The notes beneath the pieces were generated by a model. It had not been told where the DNA came from and searched no databases. It saw only the letters and a program-made list of their open reading frames with translations. From NCBI GenBank assembly GCA_017405465.1, contig JAFRAJ010000039.1, positions 62,001 to 126,000 of the forward strand: a stretch of 64,000 nt of DNA, given 5' to 3'. A program made the translations under genes and the position numbers. The stretch's first letter is position 1; every line of letters begins with the position of its first letter. Shown here in pieces: positions 43,216 to 52,053 of this stretch. This DNA is from Oscillospiraceae bacterium. Lineage in GTDB: Bacteria; Bacillota; Clostridia; Oscillospirales; Ruminococcaceae.

Positions 43216-43679
43216 TGCAAATGACGATCGATAAAACACTTGATAAAATGGATGACCTTCTGAACGAAGGTGTAGCGATGCCTCTTACCGGCCGCAGACT
43301 TATAGATGTGGAGAAGATGCAGGACCTTATCGATGATCTGCGAATGAATCTTCCACAGGAGATAAAAGATGCAAAGGCTGTGGTCTCGGAAAGAAACGAG
43401 ATACTGGAGCAGGCGGAAGCTCAGGCGGAGGACATTATTCAGAAAGCCGAGGCCAGAGCAAGACAGATGATCAGTGAAACTGAAATATTCAAAGCAGCGA
43501 AGAGAGCATCCAATGATATGCTGACAACAGCTTCTCAGCAGAGCCGCGAGACAGAGAGACTGGCTGTAGAGTTTTCTGAGAATGCCCTTAAGAAGGCAGA
43601 AGATGCTCTTCTCGTCGTATTCAATCAGGTAAAGACGAAGAGACTTAGTATCAGAGGAAATGTCACTAAGGAAAAGTAA
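43215..43679 (+). CDS. uncharacterised coiled-coil protein (ATPase-like family)
   Basis: A 154-residue, largely helical protein predicted to form a coiled coil: runs of Glu/Ala/Gln/Arg (ILEQAEAQAEDIIQKAEARARQMI, about residues 70-93) resemble the stalk of ATP synthase subunit b, without its membrane anchor. The N-terminal 45 residues include MPLTGRRLIDVEKM, typical of a family often following coaD in Clostridia and annotated only as hypothetical or ATPase. It overlaps coaD by one base, so it is co-translated. Terminated by a strong hairpin. The function is unknown. Confidence 0.72.
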   Translation: MQMTIDKTLDKMDDLLNEGVAMPLTGRRLIDVEKMQDLIDDLRMNLPQEIKDAKAVVSERNEILEQAEAQAEDIIQKAEARARQMISETEIFKAAKRASNDMLTTASQQSRETERLAVEFSENALKKAEDALLVVFNQVKTKRLSIRGNVTKEK

Positions 43680-43734
43680 GTACTGCTTCGAATGATCCTT
43701 GATAACTAATCAATAGAACTGGTATATACAAAAA

Positions 43735-43763
43735 CCTCTTTCCACGTGAAAGAGGCTTTTTTT
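43735..43763 (+). terminator. terminator before the dcw cluster
   Basis: CCTCTTTC pairs with GAAAGAGG, loop CACGT, followed by C and seven T. Confidence 0.88.
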
Positions 43764-43880
43764 ATGCCGTGAAATCAGATGGAAGCGATTCCCCACAAGG
43801 CTAAAAGCGGTTTGTATTGCTATGAAAAATAGCCAATCATCAACAGGTGTGGAAAAGCACAGAAAAACAAGGGCGTTCTA

Positions 43881-43909
43881 TTGACAGAATTCCCTAAAAA
43901 ATGGATAAT
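43881..43909 (+). promoter_or_regulatory. promoter of the dcw (division and cell wall) cluster
   Basis: TTGACA and GATAAT with 17-base spacing, 100 bases before mraZ. Two GTGGG elements follow it, which resemble MraZ binding half-sites. Confidence 0.65.
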
Positions 43910-43961
43910 GTGGGTAAAAATACCTCAAAATTCCCTAAAAAGGTTAAAAGTGGGGAATTTT
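43888..43961 (+). repeat. repeated elements in the mraZ leader
   Basis: AATTCCCTAAAAA occurs at 43888-43900 and 43929-43941. GTGGG occurs at 43910-43914 and 43950-43954, 40 bases apart. AAAATTCCC (43927-43935) is the reverse complement of GGGAATTTT (43953-43961). Candidate autoregulatory sites. Confidence 0.6.
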
Positions 43962-44008
43962 CAACAATTTCAACACACTTTTCAACCAAAAAAGGGAAGG
44001 AGGTCAGC

Positions 44009-44428
44009 ATGCTTTACGGCGAGTTCTTTCACAACATCGACGCTAAGGGAAGAATGAACTTTCCTGCTCGTATGCGTGATGAACTCGGTGACCGTTTCTG
44101 TATAACTCTCTGGTCAGATGACTGCCTGGCAGTGTTTTCCTCACAGGAGTGGGAAAGAATCTGCGAAAGGATTAGAAATCTGCCGTTGGCTCAAGCAAGT
44201 AAGCTTCAGCACTACATTTTCCCGAATGCATGCATAGTCGAACCTGATAAACAGGGAAGAATACTTCTTCCGCAGAACCTTCGTGAAGGAGTGAATCTTG
44301 GAAAAGATGTCGCTGTCATAGGTGTTATGGACAGAGCTGAGATCTGGGATAAAGACAGATGGCTCGAGACCAAGAAAGGATATGACAGTAAATCGTTTGA
44401 GGAGAGACTTGAGGAGAACGGGATCTAA
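44009..44428 (+). CDS. mraZ: transcriptional regulator MraZ
   Basis: A 139-residue AbrB-like protein with two MraZ repeats: GEFFHNIDAKGRMNFPARMR (about residues 4-23) and IVEPDKQGRILLPQNLR (about 73-89). MraZ binds its own promoter and represses the dcw cluster. The ATG at 44009 is the family start; a longer in-frame ATG at 43901 would put the promoter region into the gene and lacks a ribosome site, while AAGGAGG precedes 44009. It overlaps rsmH by one to three bases (TAATG). Confidence 0.94.
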   Translation: MLYGEFFHNIDAKGRMNFPARMRDELGDRFCITLWSDDCLAVFSSQEWERICERIRNLPLAQASKLQHYIFPNACIVEPDKQGRILLPQNLREGVNLGKDVAVIGVMDRAEIWDKDRWLETKKGYDSKSFEERLEENGI

Positions 44429-45357
44429 TGAGCGATTTCGAACATGTTCCTGTTCTGCTGGAACAGACAATTGAAGGGCTTTGCATCAAAAATGACGGAA
44501 TATATCTGGACGGGACTGTAGGAGGGGCTGGGCACTCAAGAAGGATAGCCTCGATGCTGTCTGAAAAAGGAAGACTCATCTGTCTCGATAAGGATCCTGA
44601 CGCACTTGCTACAGCGAGAGAGCGTTTATCCGATTACCCGACAGTTGAAGTGATACAGGCGGATTTCCGTGATGCGTTAAGTGTGCTCCCTCAGTATGAA
44701 GGAAAGTTGAACGGAGCACTTCTTGATCTCGGTGTCTCATCACACCAACTTGATACAGCTGAACGCGGGTTCTCATACAACAAAGAAGGACATCTCGACA
44801 TGAGAATGTCCGACAGCGGAACCACTGCTGCAGATATAGTGAATACCGCTTCTTTTGAAGATCTATGTAGAATACTTCGCGATTATGGTGAAGAAAGATA
44901 TGCTGCGCAGATCGCGGACAAGATAATTCAAAAACGAAGTGAAGATTGGATAGATAGTACTTTGCAGCTGAGCGAGATCGTAACATCAGCATTGCCGCCG
45001 GCAGTGAGACGAAAGGAAAAACACCCCGCAAGGAAGACTTTCCAGGCGCTCAGGATAGCAGTTAATGATGAGATGAACGCTCTTGAGGAAGGACTTGAAG
45101 GAATATTTGAACTCCTTGCTCCGGGTGGAAGGCTCTGTGTGATCACCTTTCATTCGATAGAAGACAGGATAGTAAAACAATTCTTCAAGAAAAAGATGAC
45201 AGGGTGTACATGCCCTCCTGATTTTCCCGTTTGTGTCTGCGGAGGAAAGCCTCAGGCAACTGCAGTAAACAAGAAACCAATCACAGCTGGTGAAGAAGAA
45301 CTGAATGAAAACAGAAGATCCCGAAGCGCAAAGCTCAGGATCTTAGAAAAGATATAG
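44428..45357 (+). CDS. rsmH: 16S rRNA (cytosine-N4)-methyltransferase RsmH
   Basis: A 309-residue enzyme (MraW) methylating C1402 of 16S rRNA. The N-terminus HVPVLLEQTIEGL, the SAM region DGTVGGAGHSRRI (about residues 28-40), LLDLGVSSHQLDTAERGFSY (about 97-116) and FHSIEDRIVKQFF (about 240-252) are all canonical. The last residues ENRRSRSAKLRILE are also typical. The start sits in the mraZ stop codon. Confidence 0.95.
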   Translation: MSDFEHVPVLLEQTIEGLCIKNDGIYLDGTVGGAGHSRRIASMLSEKGRLICLDKDPDALATARERLSDYPTVEVIQADFRDALSVLPQYEGKLNGALLDLGVSSHQLDTAERGFSYNKEGHLDMRMSDSGTTAADIVNTASFEDLCRILRDYGEERYAAQIADKIIQKRSEDWIDSTLQLSEIVTSALPPAVRRKEKHPARKTFQALRIAVNDEMNALEEGLEGIFELLAPGGRLCVITFHSIEDRIVKQFFKKKMTGCTCPPDFPVCVCGGKPQATAVNKKPITAGEEELNENRRSRSAKLRILEKI

Positions 45358-45366
45358 GTGAGTAAA

Positions 45367-45834
45367 ATGGCAACCAGTGCAGCTTATGATCTTAGAAAAT
45401 TCGAAACAGTGCCCAGTACTCCTCGGATCCGTGTCGTGAAGACCGGAAAAGAACTCAGGGCAAGAGCCGACAGGCAGTTCGTGATCCAGTTGGTGCTGCT
45501 TGCGGTTGTTGTTGTCGTGCTTGCAGTGTATACTGTGTACAGCAGTATGATGCTGACAAAAACTAAAGCTTTGATAGAGAGGAAGAGCAACGAACTGGTC
45601 GAGATCCAGAGCGAAAATGCGTATCTCGATTATCAGATCGAGAACGTCGTTTCGACCAGGGCTGTTGAAGAATATGCGGAGAATGAATTAGGCCTTATAA
45701 AGTTTTCTTCCGCACAGATAGAGTATGTTAATCTTGAAAACAGCAACATGATCGTAACTGAAGAAAACGATTCTGTCGCAGATTTTGACATGACAACGTT
45801 TTTATCAACGATTATGGCTATTTTTGGAAACTGA
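45367..45834 (+). CDS. ftsL: cell division protein FtsL-like
   Basis: A 155-residue bitopic membrane protein in the ftsL position. About 37 cytoplasmic residues, many basic, precede a single membrane segment (about 38-58, rich in Val and Leu), then an extracytoplasmic coiled coil (KTKALIERKSNELVEIQSENAYLDYQIENVV). FtsL, DivIC and FtsQ form the complex that activates septal PBP. ATG 45367 is preferred over GTG 45358 because AGGTGAG then lies at normal distance. Sequence conservation of ftsL is always low, so the name rests on topology and position. Confidence 0.8.
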   Translation: MATSAAYDLRKFETVPSTPRIRVVKTGKELRARADRQFVIQLVLLAVVVVVLAVYTVYSSMMLTKTKALIERKSNELVEIQSENAYLDYQIENVVSTRAVEEYAENELGLIKFSSAQIEYVNLENSNMIVTEENDSVADFDMTTFLSTIMAIFGN

Positions 45835-45872
45835 CTCTCCGACTATCCTTTCTGTCGCGGGAGCAATAATAA

Positions 45873-48077
45873 ATGGCTAAAATCAATAGACGCAAGTCTC
45901 GAAGAGGCAATAGCAGGAGCAATCTTATAATCTTTGCCACAGTTATGGTGGTTGCTTTTATTGCCCTTGTCGGTAGGCTTGCGTATATTTCTTTAATAAG
46001 GCATGACTATTACAGCGAGCTTGCTACTTCACAGCAGCTCAGAGATACCATCATATCTGCTGAACGCGGGAATATTTATGATACCAACATGAATGTTCTT
46101 GCCAGAAGTGCGACTGTATGGACGGTAGCACTCGCACCAAATCTCATAGATGAAGACGAAGATGTTTATGATCAGATCTCTTCATTTCTCAGTAAGAAGC
46201 TCGATGTTCCTTATGAGACTATTTACGAGAAATGCAAAGAAGACAGTTACTACAGCATCGTAAAAAGAAAAGTAGATAAACCTATCAAGGACGAGATCGA
46301 AACATTTATCGACGAGAATGATATAAGCGGAATTACGTTTACTCAGGATACTAAAAGATATTATCCATACGGCAGTCTGGCATCACAGATACTTGGGTTC
46401 GTTGGAACTGACAACTATGGAATGTATGGATTGGAAGCTTATTATGAGGAGTATCTGTCTGGTATCTCCGGAAGAATCCTCACAGCTGTAAATGCACAGG
46501 GCGGAGATATGTATTACAGGATGGAATCCGTATCTGAGGCGCAGAACGGATACAGTCTCGTACTTACTATAGACGCCAACATACAAAGGTTTCTTGAACA
46601 GTCTCTGGAAGAGGCTATGGCTGAGCACAATGTTCATAATTATGTATGCGGCATAGTTATGGATGTAAATACAGGTGCGATATATGCCATGTCTTCAAAA
46701 CCCGATTTCGATCCTAACGATCCGCTTGAGATCTACAGTGAGCTGACTCAGAAGGAACTTGCAGCTATCACTGACGAAGAGCAGTTCATAGCAGCACTCT
46801 CCAAAGCTCAGGAATTTCAATGGCGTAATAAAGCTATAAGCGATATCTATGAACCGGGATCTGTTTTTAAGGTGGTTACTGCCAGTGCTGCACTGGAGAG
46901 CGGAACGTTCACTACGGAGAGCCGCTTTCGCTGTTATGGCAGGTACAATGTGTACGGCAGCCTCTATATCGCTGATGCTAACTCAATAGCTCATGGTGAT
47001 GAAGATTTTACCGATGCAACCGTCAACTCCTGTAACTCAGCTTATATGCAAATGGGACTTACGATGGGCCGTGAGATCTTCTTTAAATACTTCGATGCAT
47101 TCGGACTTACAGAAAAAACAGGAATAGACCTGCCAGCTGAATCTGGCAGCAGTTACTATACTGCAGAACAGATGGGAGTTGTTGAGCTTGCAAGCTGTTC
47201 TTTCGGACAGTCGAACGCGATCACTCCGATACAGCTTCTGACAGCGATATGTGCTGCGGTAAACGGGGGATATCTGGTCGAACCATATGTTGTTAGACAG
47301 GTCCTCGATGCTGATGGAAACATCGTTAAAGAGACCGGGACAACTGTTAAACGACAGGTTATCAGCCAGGAGACATCGAAGACTATGTGTAAGGTCCTGG
47401 AGAAAGTCGTTGAATCAGGAAACGCATATCTCTCGGGATTCAGACTCGGAGGAAAGAGCGGCACTGCTGAGAAACTTAACAGTGATTCAGATGAATATGT
47501 TTCTTCGTTCGCTGCTTTCGGGCCGGCTGATAGTCCGCAGGTTGCATGTCTTATTCTTTATGATGGGCCTCACAGCTATTCGACATACGGTGGAAGCATA
47601 GTTGCACCTGTTGTCTCATCTGTTATGGCTTATACATTGCCTTATGTAGGTGTTGGTGCAGTATACAGTGATGATGAATTAGCATCAGTGGATGTATACA
47701 CTCCCAATGTAATAAGATCCAGTCTCACTTATGCGAAGGCGCAGCTGCAGAAGAGAGGATTGAACTTCAAAGTCACAGGAGACGGTACAGAGGTTGTATA
47801 TCAGTATCCAACAGGAGGGACATCGATTCCTAAAGGGTCAACAGTTGTTGTCGGAACAGATGAGAGCGAGCCGAAATATGTCAAGGTCCCTGATCTGAAT
47901 GGATATTCTCCAAGTCAGGCAGCTGCATTGATAGAATCTTTAGGACTCAATATCAGGTCATCCGGTTCCACTTCTCATATGGCAGAAGCCAAGAGGCAGA
48001 GCATAGCTCCGGGAGAATCAGTTCCTGAGGGTTCTCTTATAGAAGTCGAATTCATACTCGCAGATATCAACGACTGA
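45873..48077 (+). CDS. class B penicillin-binding protein (FtsI/PBP2X/SpoVD type) with PASTA domains
   Basis: A 734-residue septal transpeptidase. One membrane anchor (about 17-41) is followed by the dimerisation domain and transpeptidase: S330-x-x-K333 in GSVFKVVT, SCN (386-388) and KSGTAE (528-533). Two C-terminal PASTA modules (about 610-665 and 668-730) are present, like PBP2X of streptococci; SpoVD has one. It crosslinks septal peptidoglycan together with FtsW. The only gene of this class in the window, so it is probably the vegetative divisome PBP; a sporulation role cannot be excluded. It starts 38 bases after ftsL with GGGAG upstream. Confidence 0.9.
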   Translation: MAKINRRKSRRGNSRSNLIIFATVMVVAFIALVGRLAYISLIRHDYYSELATSQQLRDTIISAERGNIYDTNMNVLARSATVWTVALAPNLIDEDEDVYDQISSFLSKKLDVPYETIYEKCKEDSYYSIVKRKVDKPIKDEIETFIDENDISGITFTQDTKRYYPYGSLASQILGFVGTDNYGMYGLEAYYEEYLSGISGRILTAVNAQGGDMYYRMESVSEAQNGYSLVLTIDANIQRFLEQSLEEAMAEHNVHNYVCGIVMDVNTGAIYAMSSKPDFDPNDPLEIYSELTQKELAAITDEEQFIAALSKAQEFQWRNKAISDIYEPGSVFKVVTASAALESGTFTTESRFRCYGRYNVYGSLYIADANSIAHGDEDFTDATVNSCNSAYMQMGLTMGREIFFKYFDAFGLTEKTGIDLPAESGSSYYTAEQMGVVELASCSFGQSNAITPIQLLTAICAAVNGGYLVEPYVVRQVLDADGNIVKETGTTVKRQVISQETSKTMCKVLEKVVESGNAYLSGFRLGGKSGTAEKLNSDSDEYVSSFAAFGPADSPQVACLILYDGPHSYSTYGGSIVAPVVSSVMAYTLPYVGVGAVYSDDELASVDVYTPNVIRSSLTYAKAQLQKRGLNFKVTGDGTEVVYQYPTGGTSIPKGSTVVVGTDESEPKYVKVPDLNGYSPSQAAALIESLGLNIRSSGSTSHMAEAKRQSIAPGESVPEGSLIEVEFILADIND

Positions 48078-48116
48078 TGATGTCTTTCTAAGCATAAAAA
48101 CCGAAGGAAAGAAACT

Positions 48117-49625
48117 ATGATCTACATTCTGAAGGATTACTTGAAGGCGCTGGAAAACAACGGCCTTGATCCCAAATACACTCTGTCCGATGCTGAACAG
48201 AGTAAAAAAGTGACATCTGTCACCTTTGACTCAAGAGAAGCTAAGGACGGTACTCTGTTCATATGCAAAGGAGCAAGCTTCCGCCCTCAGTATGCGAAGA
48301 GTGCTCTTGCGTCAGGAGCGATAGCCTGTGTCGGGGAGAACGCTATAGAAGGAGCAGATCCATTTATAGTTGTTAATAATATCAGGCACGCTATGGCGAT
48401 ACTGGCTCAGATGTTCTATGAGAATGCTCCTGCTGAACTGGTCACGATCGGAATAACAGGGACTAAAGGAAAAAGCACTACGGCTCATTTCATGAGAAGT
48501 GTATTGGACGATTATCTTCTTTCTTCCGAAAGAAAAGAGACAGGGCTTATATCCACGATCGAAACATATGATGGAGTTGAGCGTTTTGAATCTCATCTGA
48601 CAACGCCTGAATCGCTTGATGTTTATAAACATTGCAGAAATGCAGTAAACAGCGGTATGGATCATATGATAATGGAGTTGTCCAGCCAGGCTTTAAAGTA
48701 TGAGCGTGTAGAAGGTGTGCATTTCAATATCGGGTGTTTTCTGAATATCGGAGAAGATCATATCAGCCCAGTCGAACATGCGGATTTTGAGGATTATTTC
48801 AGCTCAAAACTTAGGATATTCGATATATCTGACTGCGTATGTGTCAATTCGTCAAGTGAACATTTTGAACGTATAAAGGCGTATGCAGATGGCAAGTGCA
48901 AAGTCGTTACATTTGGTACTGATCCGGAAGACGATATTTTCTGTACTGATATAGAAAAAAGAGACGGCAATACACATTTTAAAGTGAGGACCCCTGCATA
49001 TGAATCTGAAATGATCCTGGAGATCCCGGGACTGTATAATGTCTCGAATGCACTCGGCGTTGTCGCCATGTCATATGTTCTTGGAATACCCGAGAAATAT
49101 GTGCGTTCTGGACTTCAAAAAGCCAAGGTCCCCGGACGAAACGATGTTATCGAGAGCCATGATAAGAATGTAGTAGGCATCGTCAGCTATGCACACAATA
49201 AACTGAGTTTTGATGCAACTTTCCAGTCAGTTCAGGTGGAGTATCCGGGGAAAAAGATCATTGCGGTGTTCGGAGCAGCTGGCGGTAGAGCTGAGATCAG
49301 AAGAAGAGATCTTCCTATGACTGCTGAAAAATACTGCGATCTTATATTGGTAACGGAAGATGATCCGGGAACAGAGCCTCTGGAAAAGATCTGTTCTGAG
49401 ATTGCAGAAAACATCTCTAAATGTCCTTTTGAAGTGATCTATGACAGAGGCGAAGCTATAAAGCGTGCAGTTCTTGATGACAGTATTGGCCCGAGAGTGA
49501 TAGTAGCTACGGGAAAAGGCGACAGTTCATATATGGCCAGAGGTCTTGGCTATGTCGATTATCCGAGTGATGTTCAACTGTTCAGAGAGTACATCTCAGA
49601 ATATGACAGAAGAGTCAAAGAATAA
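48117..49625 (+). CDS. murE: MurE-type Mur ligase (UDP-MurNAc-dipeptide: third amino acid)
   Basis: A 502-residue Mur ligase in the murE position. The N-terminal domain contains SVTFDSREAKDGTLFICKG, the ATP site is GITGTKGKSTTA (about residues 117-128), and the central motif includes ELSSQALKYERV (about 185-196) and LNIGEDHISP. In the C-terminal domain the amino-acid selectivity motif, DNPR in meso-DAP enzymes, reads EDDPGTEP (about 421-428), so the added residue is unlikely to be predicted as DAP by this rule; it could be L-Lys or another diamino acid. GGAAAG precedes the ATG. Followed by murF, as usual. Confidence 0.82.
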   Translation: MIYILKDYLKALENNGLDPKYTLSDAEQSKKVTSVTFDSREAKDGTLFICKGASFRPQYAKSALASGAIACVGENAIEGADPFIVVNNIRHAMAILAQMFYENAPAELVTIGITGTKGKSTTAHFMRSVLDDYLLSSERKETGLISTIETYDGVERFESHLTTPESLDVYKHCRNAVNSGMDHMIMELSSQALKYERVEGVHFNIGCFLNIGEDHISPVEHADFEDYFSSKLRIFDISDCVCVNSSSEHFERIKAYADGKCKVVTFGTDPEDDIFCTDIEKRDGNTHFKVRTPAYESEMILEIPGLYNVSNALGVVAMSYVLGIPEKYVRSGLQKAKVPGRNDVIESHDKNVVGIVSYAHNKLSFDATFQSVQVEYPGKKIIAVFGAAGGRAEIRRRDLPMTAEKYCDLILVTEDDPGTEPLEKICSEIAENISKCPFEVIYDRGEAIKRAVLDDSIGPRVIVATGKGDSSYMARGLGYVDYPSDVQLFREYISEYDRRVKE

Positions 49626-49666
49626 TATACGAATCCCAAATTAAAAAGTTTCTGGAGAGATATATT

Positions 49667-51028
49667 ATGAAGAGCACCAGTCTAAAAGTTCTTATGAAGG
49701 GCCTAACTGAATCAGAGGTACCGGATATTCAGGTAAACAGTTGTATAACTGATTCCAGAACAGTACACGCTGGCTCAGTTTTTGTGGCAATCAAAGGAGA
49801 AAACTTTGATGGTAATGACTACGCGGAGAGTGCTCTTAAGAATGGTGCTTCGGCAGCAGTGGTAATGCGAGGCGAAGGACCTTGTATGATCAAGGTGAAA
49901 GACACCCGCGATGCATACTGCGGAATGGCTGGAAATTACAGAGATCAGTTCTCGCCGCTTGTCGTCGGAGTTACTGGTTCAGTAGGAAAAACGACTACGA
50001 AAGAGATGGTAGCTGCGATATTCAGTTCTTTTGAGAAAAATACGCTTAAGAACCTGGAAAACAGAAATAATGAGATCGGCTTACCCGAAACCGTGTTCAA
50101 AATGGATGACAGTACTAAACTGGCTGTTTTTGAGATGGGAATGAGTGGACTCGGTGAGATAAGCAGACTTTCAAGATGCGTGAAACCTCACGCAGGTATT
50201 ATCACTTATATTGGGGTATCGCATATCGAGATGCTCGGATCCCGAGAAAATATACTGAAGGCTAAGCTTGAGATTATCGACGGAATGGATAAAGACGGGT
50301 TCCTGGTCATCAATGGTGATGATCCTTATCTCCTCGGAGCCAGAAACAGCATTCCTGTCAGGACCTATACTTTCGGTACGGAAAATGAGAACTGTGATGT
50401 GACTGCAGACGACATTAAGAATCATGGATTTTCGACCAGCTTCCGTATTAAGGATAAAGAGCATGGCATATTTGAAACTGATATACCATGCAGCGGGATC
50501 CATAATGTAAAGGATGCGATCTCAGCATATAGCCTAGCGACACGTTTAGGATTTGACCCGGGAAAATGTGCAGCGGCCCTTTCAGATTATGCTCCTGCAG
50601 GTATGAGGCAGAGATTCAGGGATGTCAGAGGTATGACGGTCATAGAAGACTGCTACAATGCAGCCCCGGAATCGATGGAATCCTCGCTTAGAATCCTGTC
50701 AGATCTTGATTGCGAAGGCAAGAGGATCGCAGTGCTCGGTGACATGCTGGAGCTGGGAAAGGTATCAGTAGATTCTCATAAGAAAGTGGGATCATTGGTA
50801 GGAGAATTCGGAATAGACATTCTGCTGTGCTACGGTGAGATGTCTTCATATATTGCTGATGAAGCTGTAAAAGCAGGAGTTCCTGAGGTTCGTCATTTCG
50901 ATGATAAAGCAGAGCTTGCCAGATATCTGTGCGATATAGCAAAAAAAGGAGACATCATCCTGTTCAAGGCTTCGAGGGGAATGGCTTTGGAAGATGCTAT
51001 CAACATGTTCTATGGAGATGAGAAATAA
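49667..51028 (+). CDS. murF: UDP-N-acetylmuramoyl-tripeptide--D-alanyl-D-alanine ligase
   Basis: A 453-residue ligase adding D-Ala-D-Ala to the UDP-MurNAc-tripeptide. The Mur N-domain is about 1-95 (TDSRTVHAGSVFVAIKG), ATP site GVTGSVGKTTTKEMV (about 104-118), ENRNNEIGLPETVF (about 132-145), EMGMSGLGEISRLS (about 157-170) and the C-domain YNAAPESMESSL are typical of MurF. GGAGAG upstream of the ATG. It is immediately followed by mraY (1-base spacing), so transcription and translation are tightly linked. Confidence 0.95.
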   Translation: MKSTSLKVLMKGLTESEVPDIQVNSCITDSRTVHAGSVFVAIKGENFDGNDYAESALKNGASAAVVMRGEGPCMIKVKDTRDAYCGMAGNYRDQFSPLVVGVTGSVGKTTTKEMVAAIFSSFEKNTLKNLENRNNEIGLPETVFKMDDSTKLAVFEMGMSGLGEISRLSRCVKPHAGIITYIGVSHIEMLGSRENILKAKLEIIDGMDKDGFLVINGDDPYLLGARNSIPVRTYTFGTENENCDVTADDIKNHGFSTSFRIKDKEHGIFETDIPCSGIHNVKDAISAYSLATRLGFDPGKCAAALSDYAPAGMRQRFRDVRGMTVIEDCYNAAPESMESSLRILSDLDCEGKRIAVLGDMLELGKVSVDSHKKVGSLVGEFGIDILLCYGEMSSYIADEAVKAGVPEVRHFDDKAELARYLCDIAKKGDIILFKASRGMALEDAINMFYGDEK

Positions 51029-52039
51029 ATGATCTTTTCAGTTGTTTTGACTGTATTGTTGGCCTTCCTTCTTTCGTGGAGGATCGGCTTTAGACTTGTT
51101 CCTTGGCTTCGTGCATTGAAGATGGGACAGGTCATAAATGACATCGGACCAACATGGCACAAGTATAAAGAAGGAACACCGACTATGGGTGGACTGATGT
51201 TCATTATTGGAACAGTAATTGCCGCAGCGACAGGATATATTGTGCTCGGATCTATTCAAGATACATATTTCAGCTCTTTGTGGAGCGTAGAATGGAAAAG
51301 ACTTATCATCAATATCCTGTGTTGTCTTGCTTTCGCTGCCATCGGATTCGACGATGACTATCACAAGATTATGAATCACCAGAACATGGGACTTACAGCG
51401 ATTCAGAAAATAATGCTTCAGATACTCGTCTCAGCTGCATATCTGATCGCTATGAGATTCTGGGGAGATTGCTCTACCGTAATCTGGCTTCCTGTTTTCG
51501 GGGATGTGGAGTTCGGATTTCTATATTATCCACTTTTGATGTTTTCTATCATTGGAATCGTCAATGCAGTGAATCTTACCGACGGAGTTGATGGACTCGC
51601 AGCGTCTACTACGATGGTCACTGCTGTAGGTTTTATGGTAATTGCTTCTCTGCTCAACAATCCCGGGAACCTGATCTTCTCTGCGGCTGTTGCAGGTTCT
51701 CTTTTCGGCTTTCTGTACTGGAACTATAAGCCTGCGAAGGTGTTCATGGGCGACACCGGGTCGATGTTTCTGGGAGGAGCCGTCGTGGCGATGTCCTTCG
51801 GAAGCAAGAGGGAATTCCTTATGCTGCTTTCTGGAATATTGTTCGTTATAGAAGCGTTTTCAGATATTATTCAGGTCGGATACTTCAAGATTACTCACGG
51901 TAAGAGAATCTTTAAGATGGCTCCAATCCACCACCACTTCGAAATGTGCGGCTGGAGTGAAGAGAAGATTGTATTTGTATTCTCTTTGATAGCGCTTGCC
52001 GGCAACCTGGTTTCGATATATATCACGATGCTAAGCTGA
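51029..52039 (+). CDS. mraY: phospho-N-acetylmuramoyl-pentapeptide transferase
   Basis: A 336-residue integral membrane enzyme that makes lipid I from UDP-MurNAc-pentapeptide and undecaprenyl phosphate. About ten membrane segments. Diagnostic motifs are GTPTMGGLMF (about residues 49-58), FDDDYHK (the DDY-K metal region, about 105-111), NLTDGVDGLA (about 184-193) and APIHHHFE (about 290-297). Length is normal. It begins directly after the murF stop. Confidence 0.96.
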   Translation: MIFSVVLTVLLAFLLSWRIGFRLVPWLRALKMGQVINDIGPTWHKYKEGTPTMGGLMFIIGTVIAAATGYIVLGSIQDTYFSSLWSVEWKRLIINILCCLAFAAIGFDDDYHKIMNHQNMGLTAIQKIMLQILVSAAYLIAMRFWGDCSTVIWLPVFGDVEFGFLYYPLLMFSIIGIVNAVNLTDGVDGLAASTTMVTAVGFMVIASLLNNPGNLIFSAAVAGSLFGFLYWNYKPAKVFMGDTGSMFLGGAVVAMSFGSKREFLMLLSGILFVIEAFSDIIQVGYFKITHGKRIFKMAPIHHHFEMCGWSEEKIVFVFSLIALAGNLVSIYITMLS

Positions 52040-52053
52040 GCTAAGGTATGTAG

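Noticed and set aside
43901..44428. A longer MraZ starting at ATG 43901
   Set aside because: That start has no ribosome site, falls inside the promoter repeat region, and adds 36 residues foreign to the family. ATG 44009 has AAGGAGG upstream.
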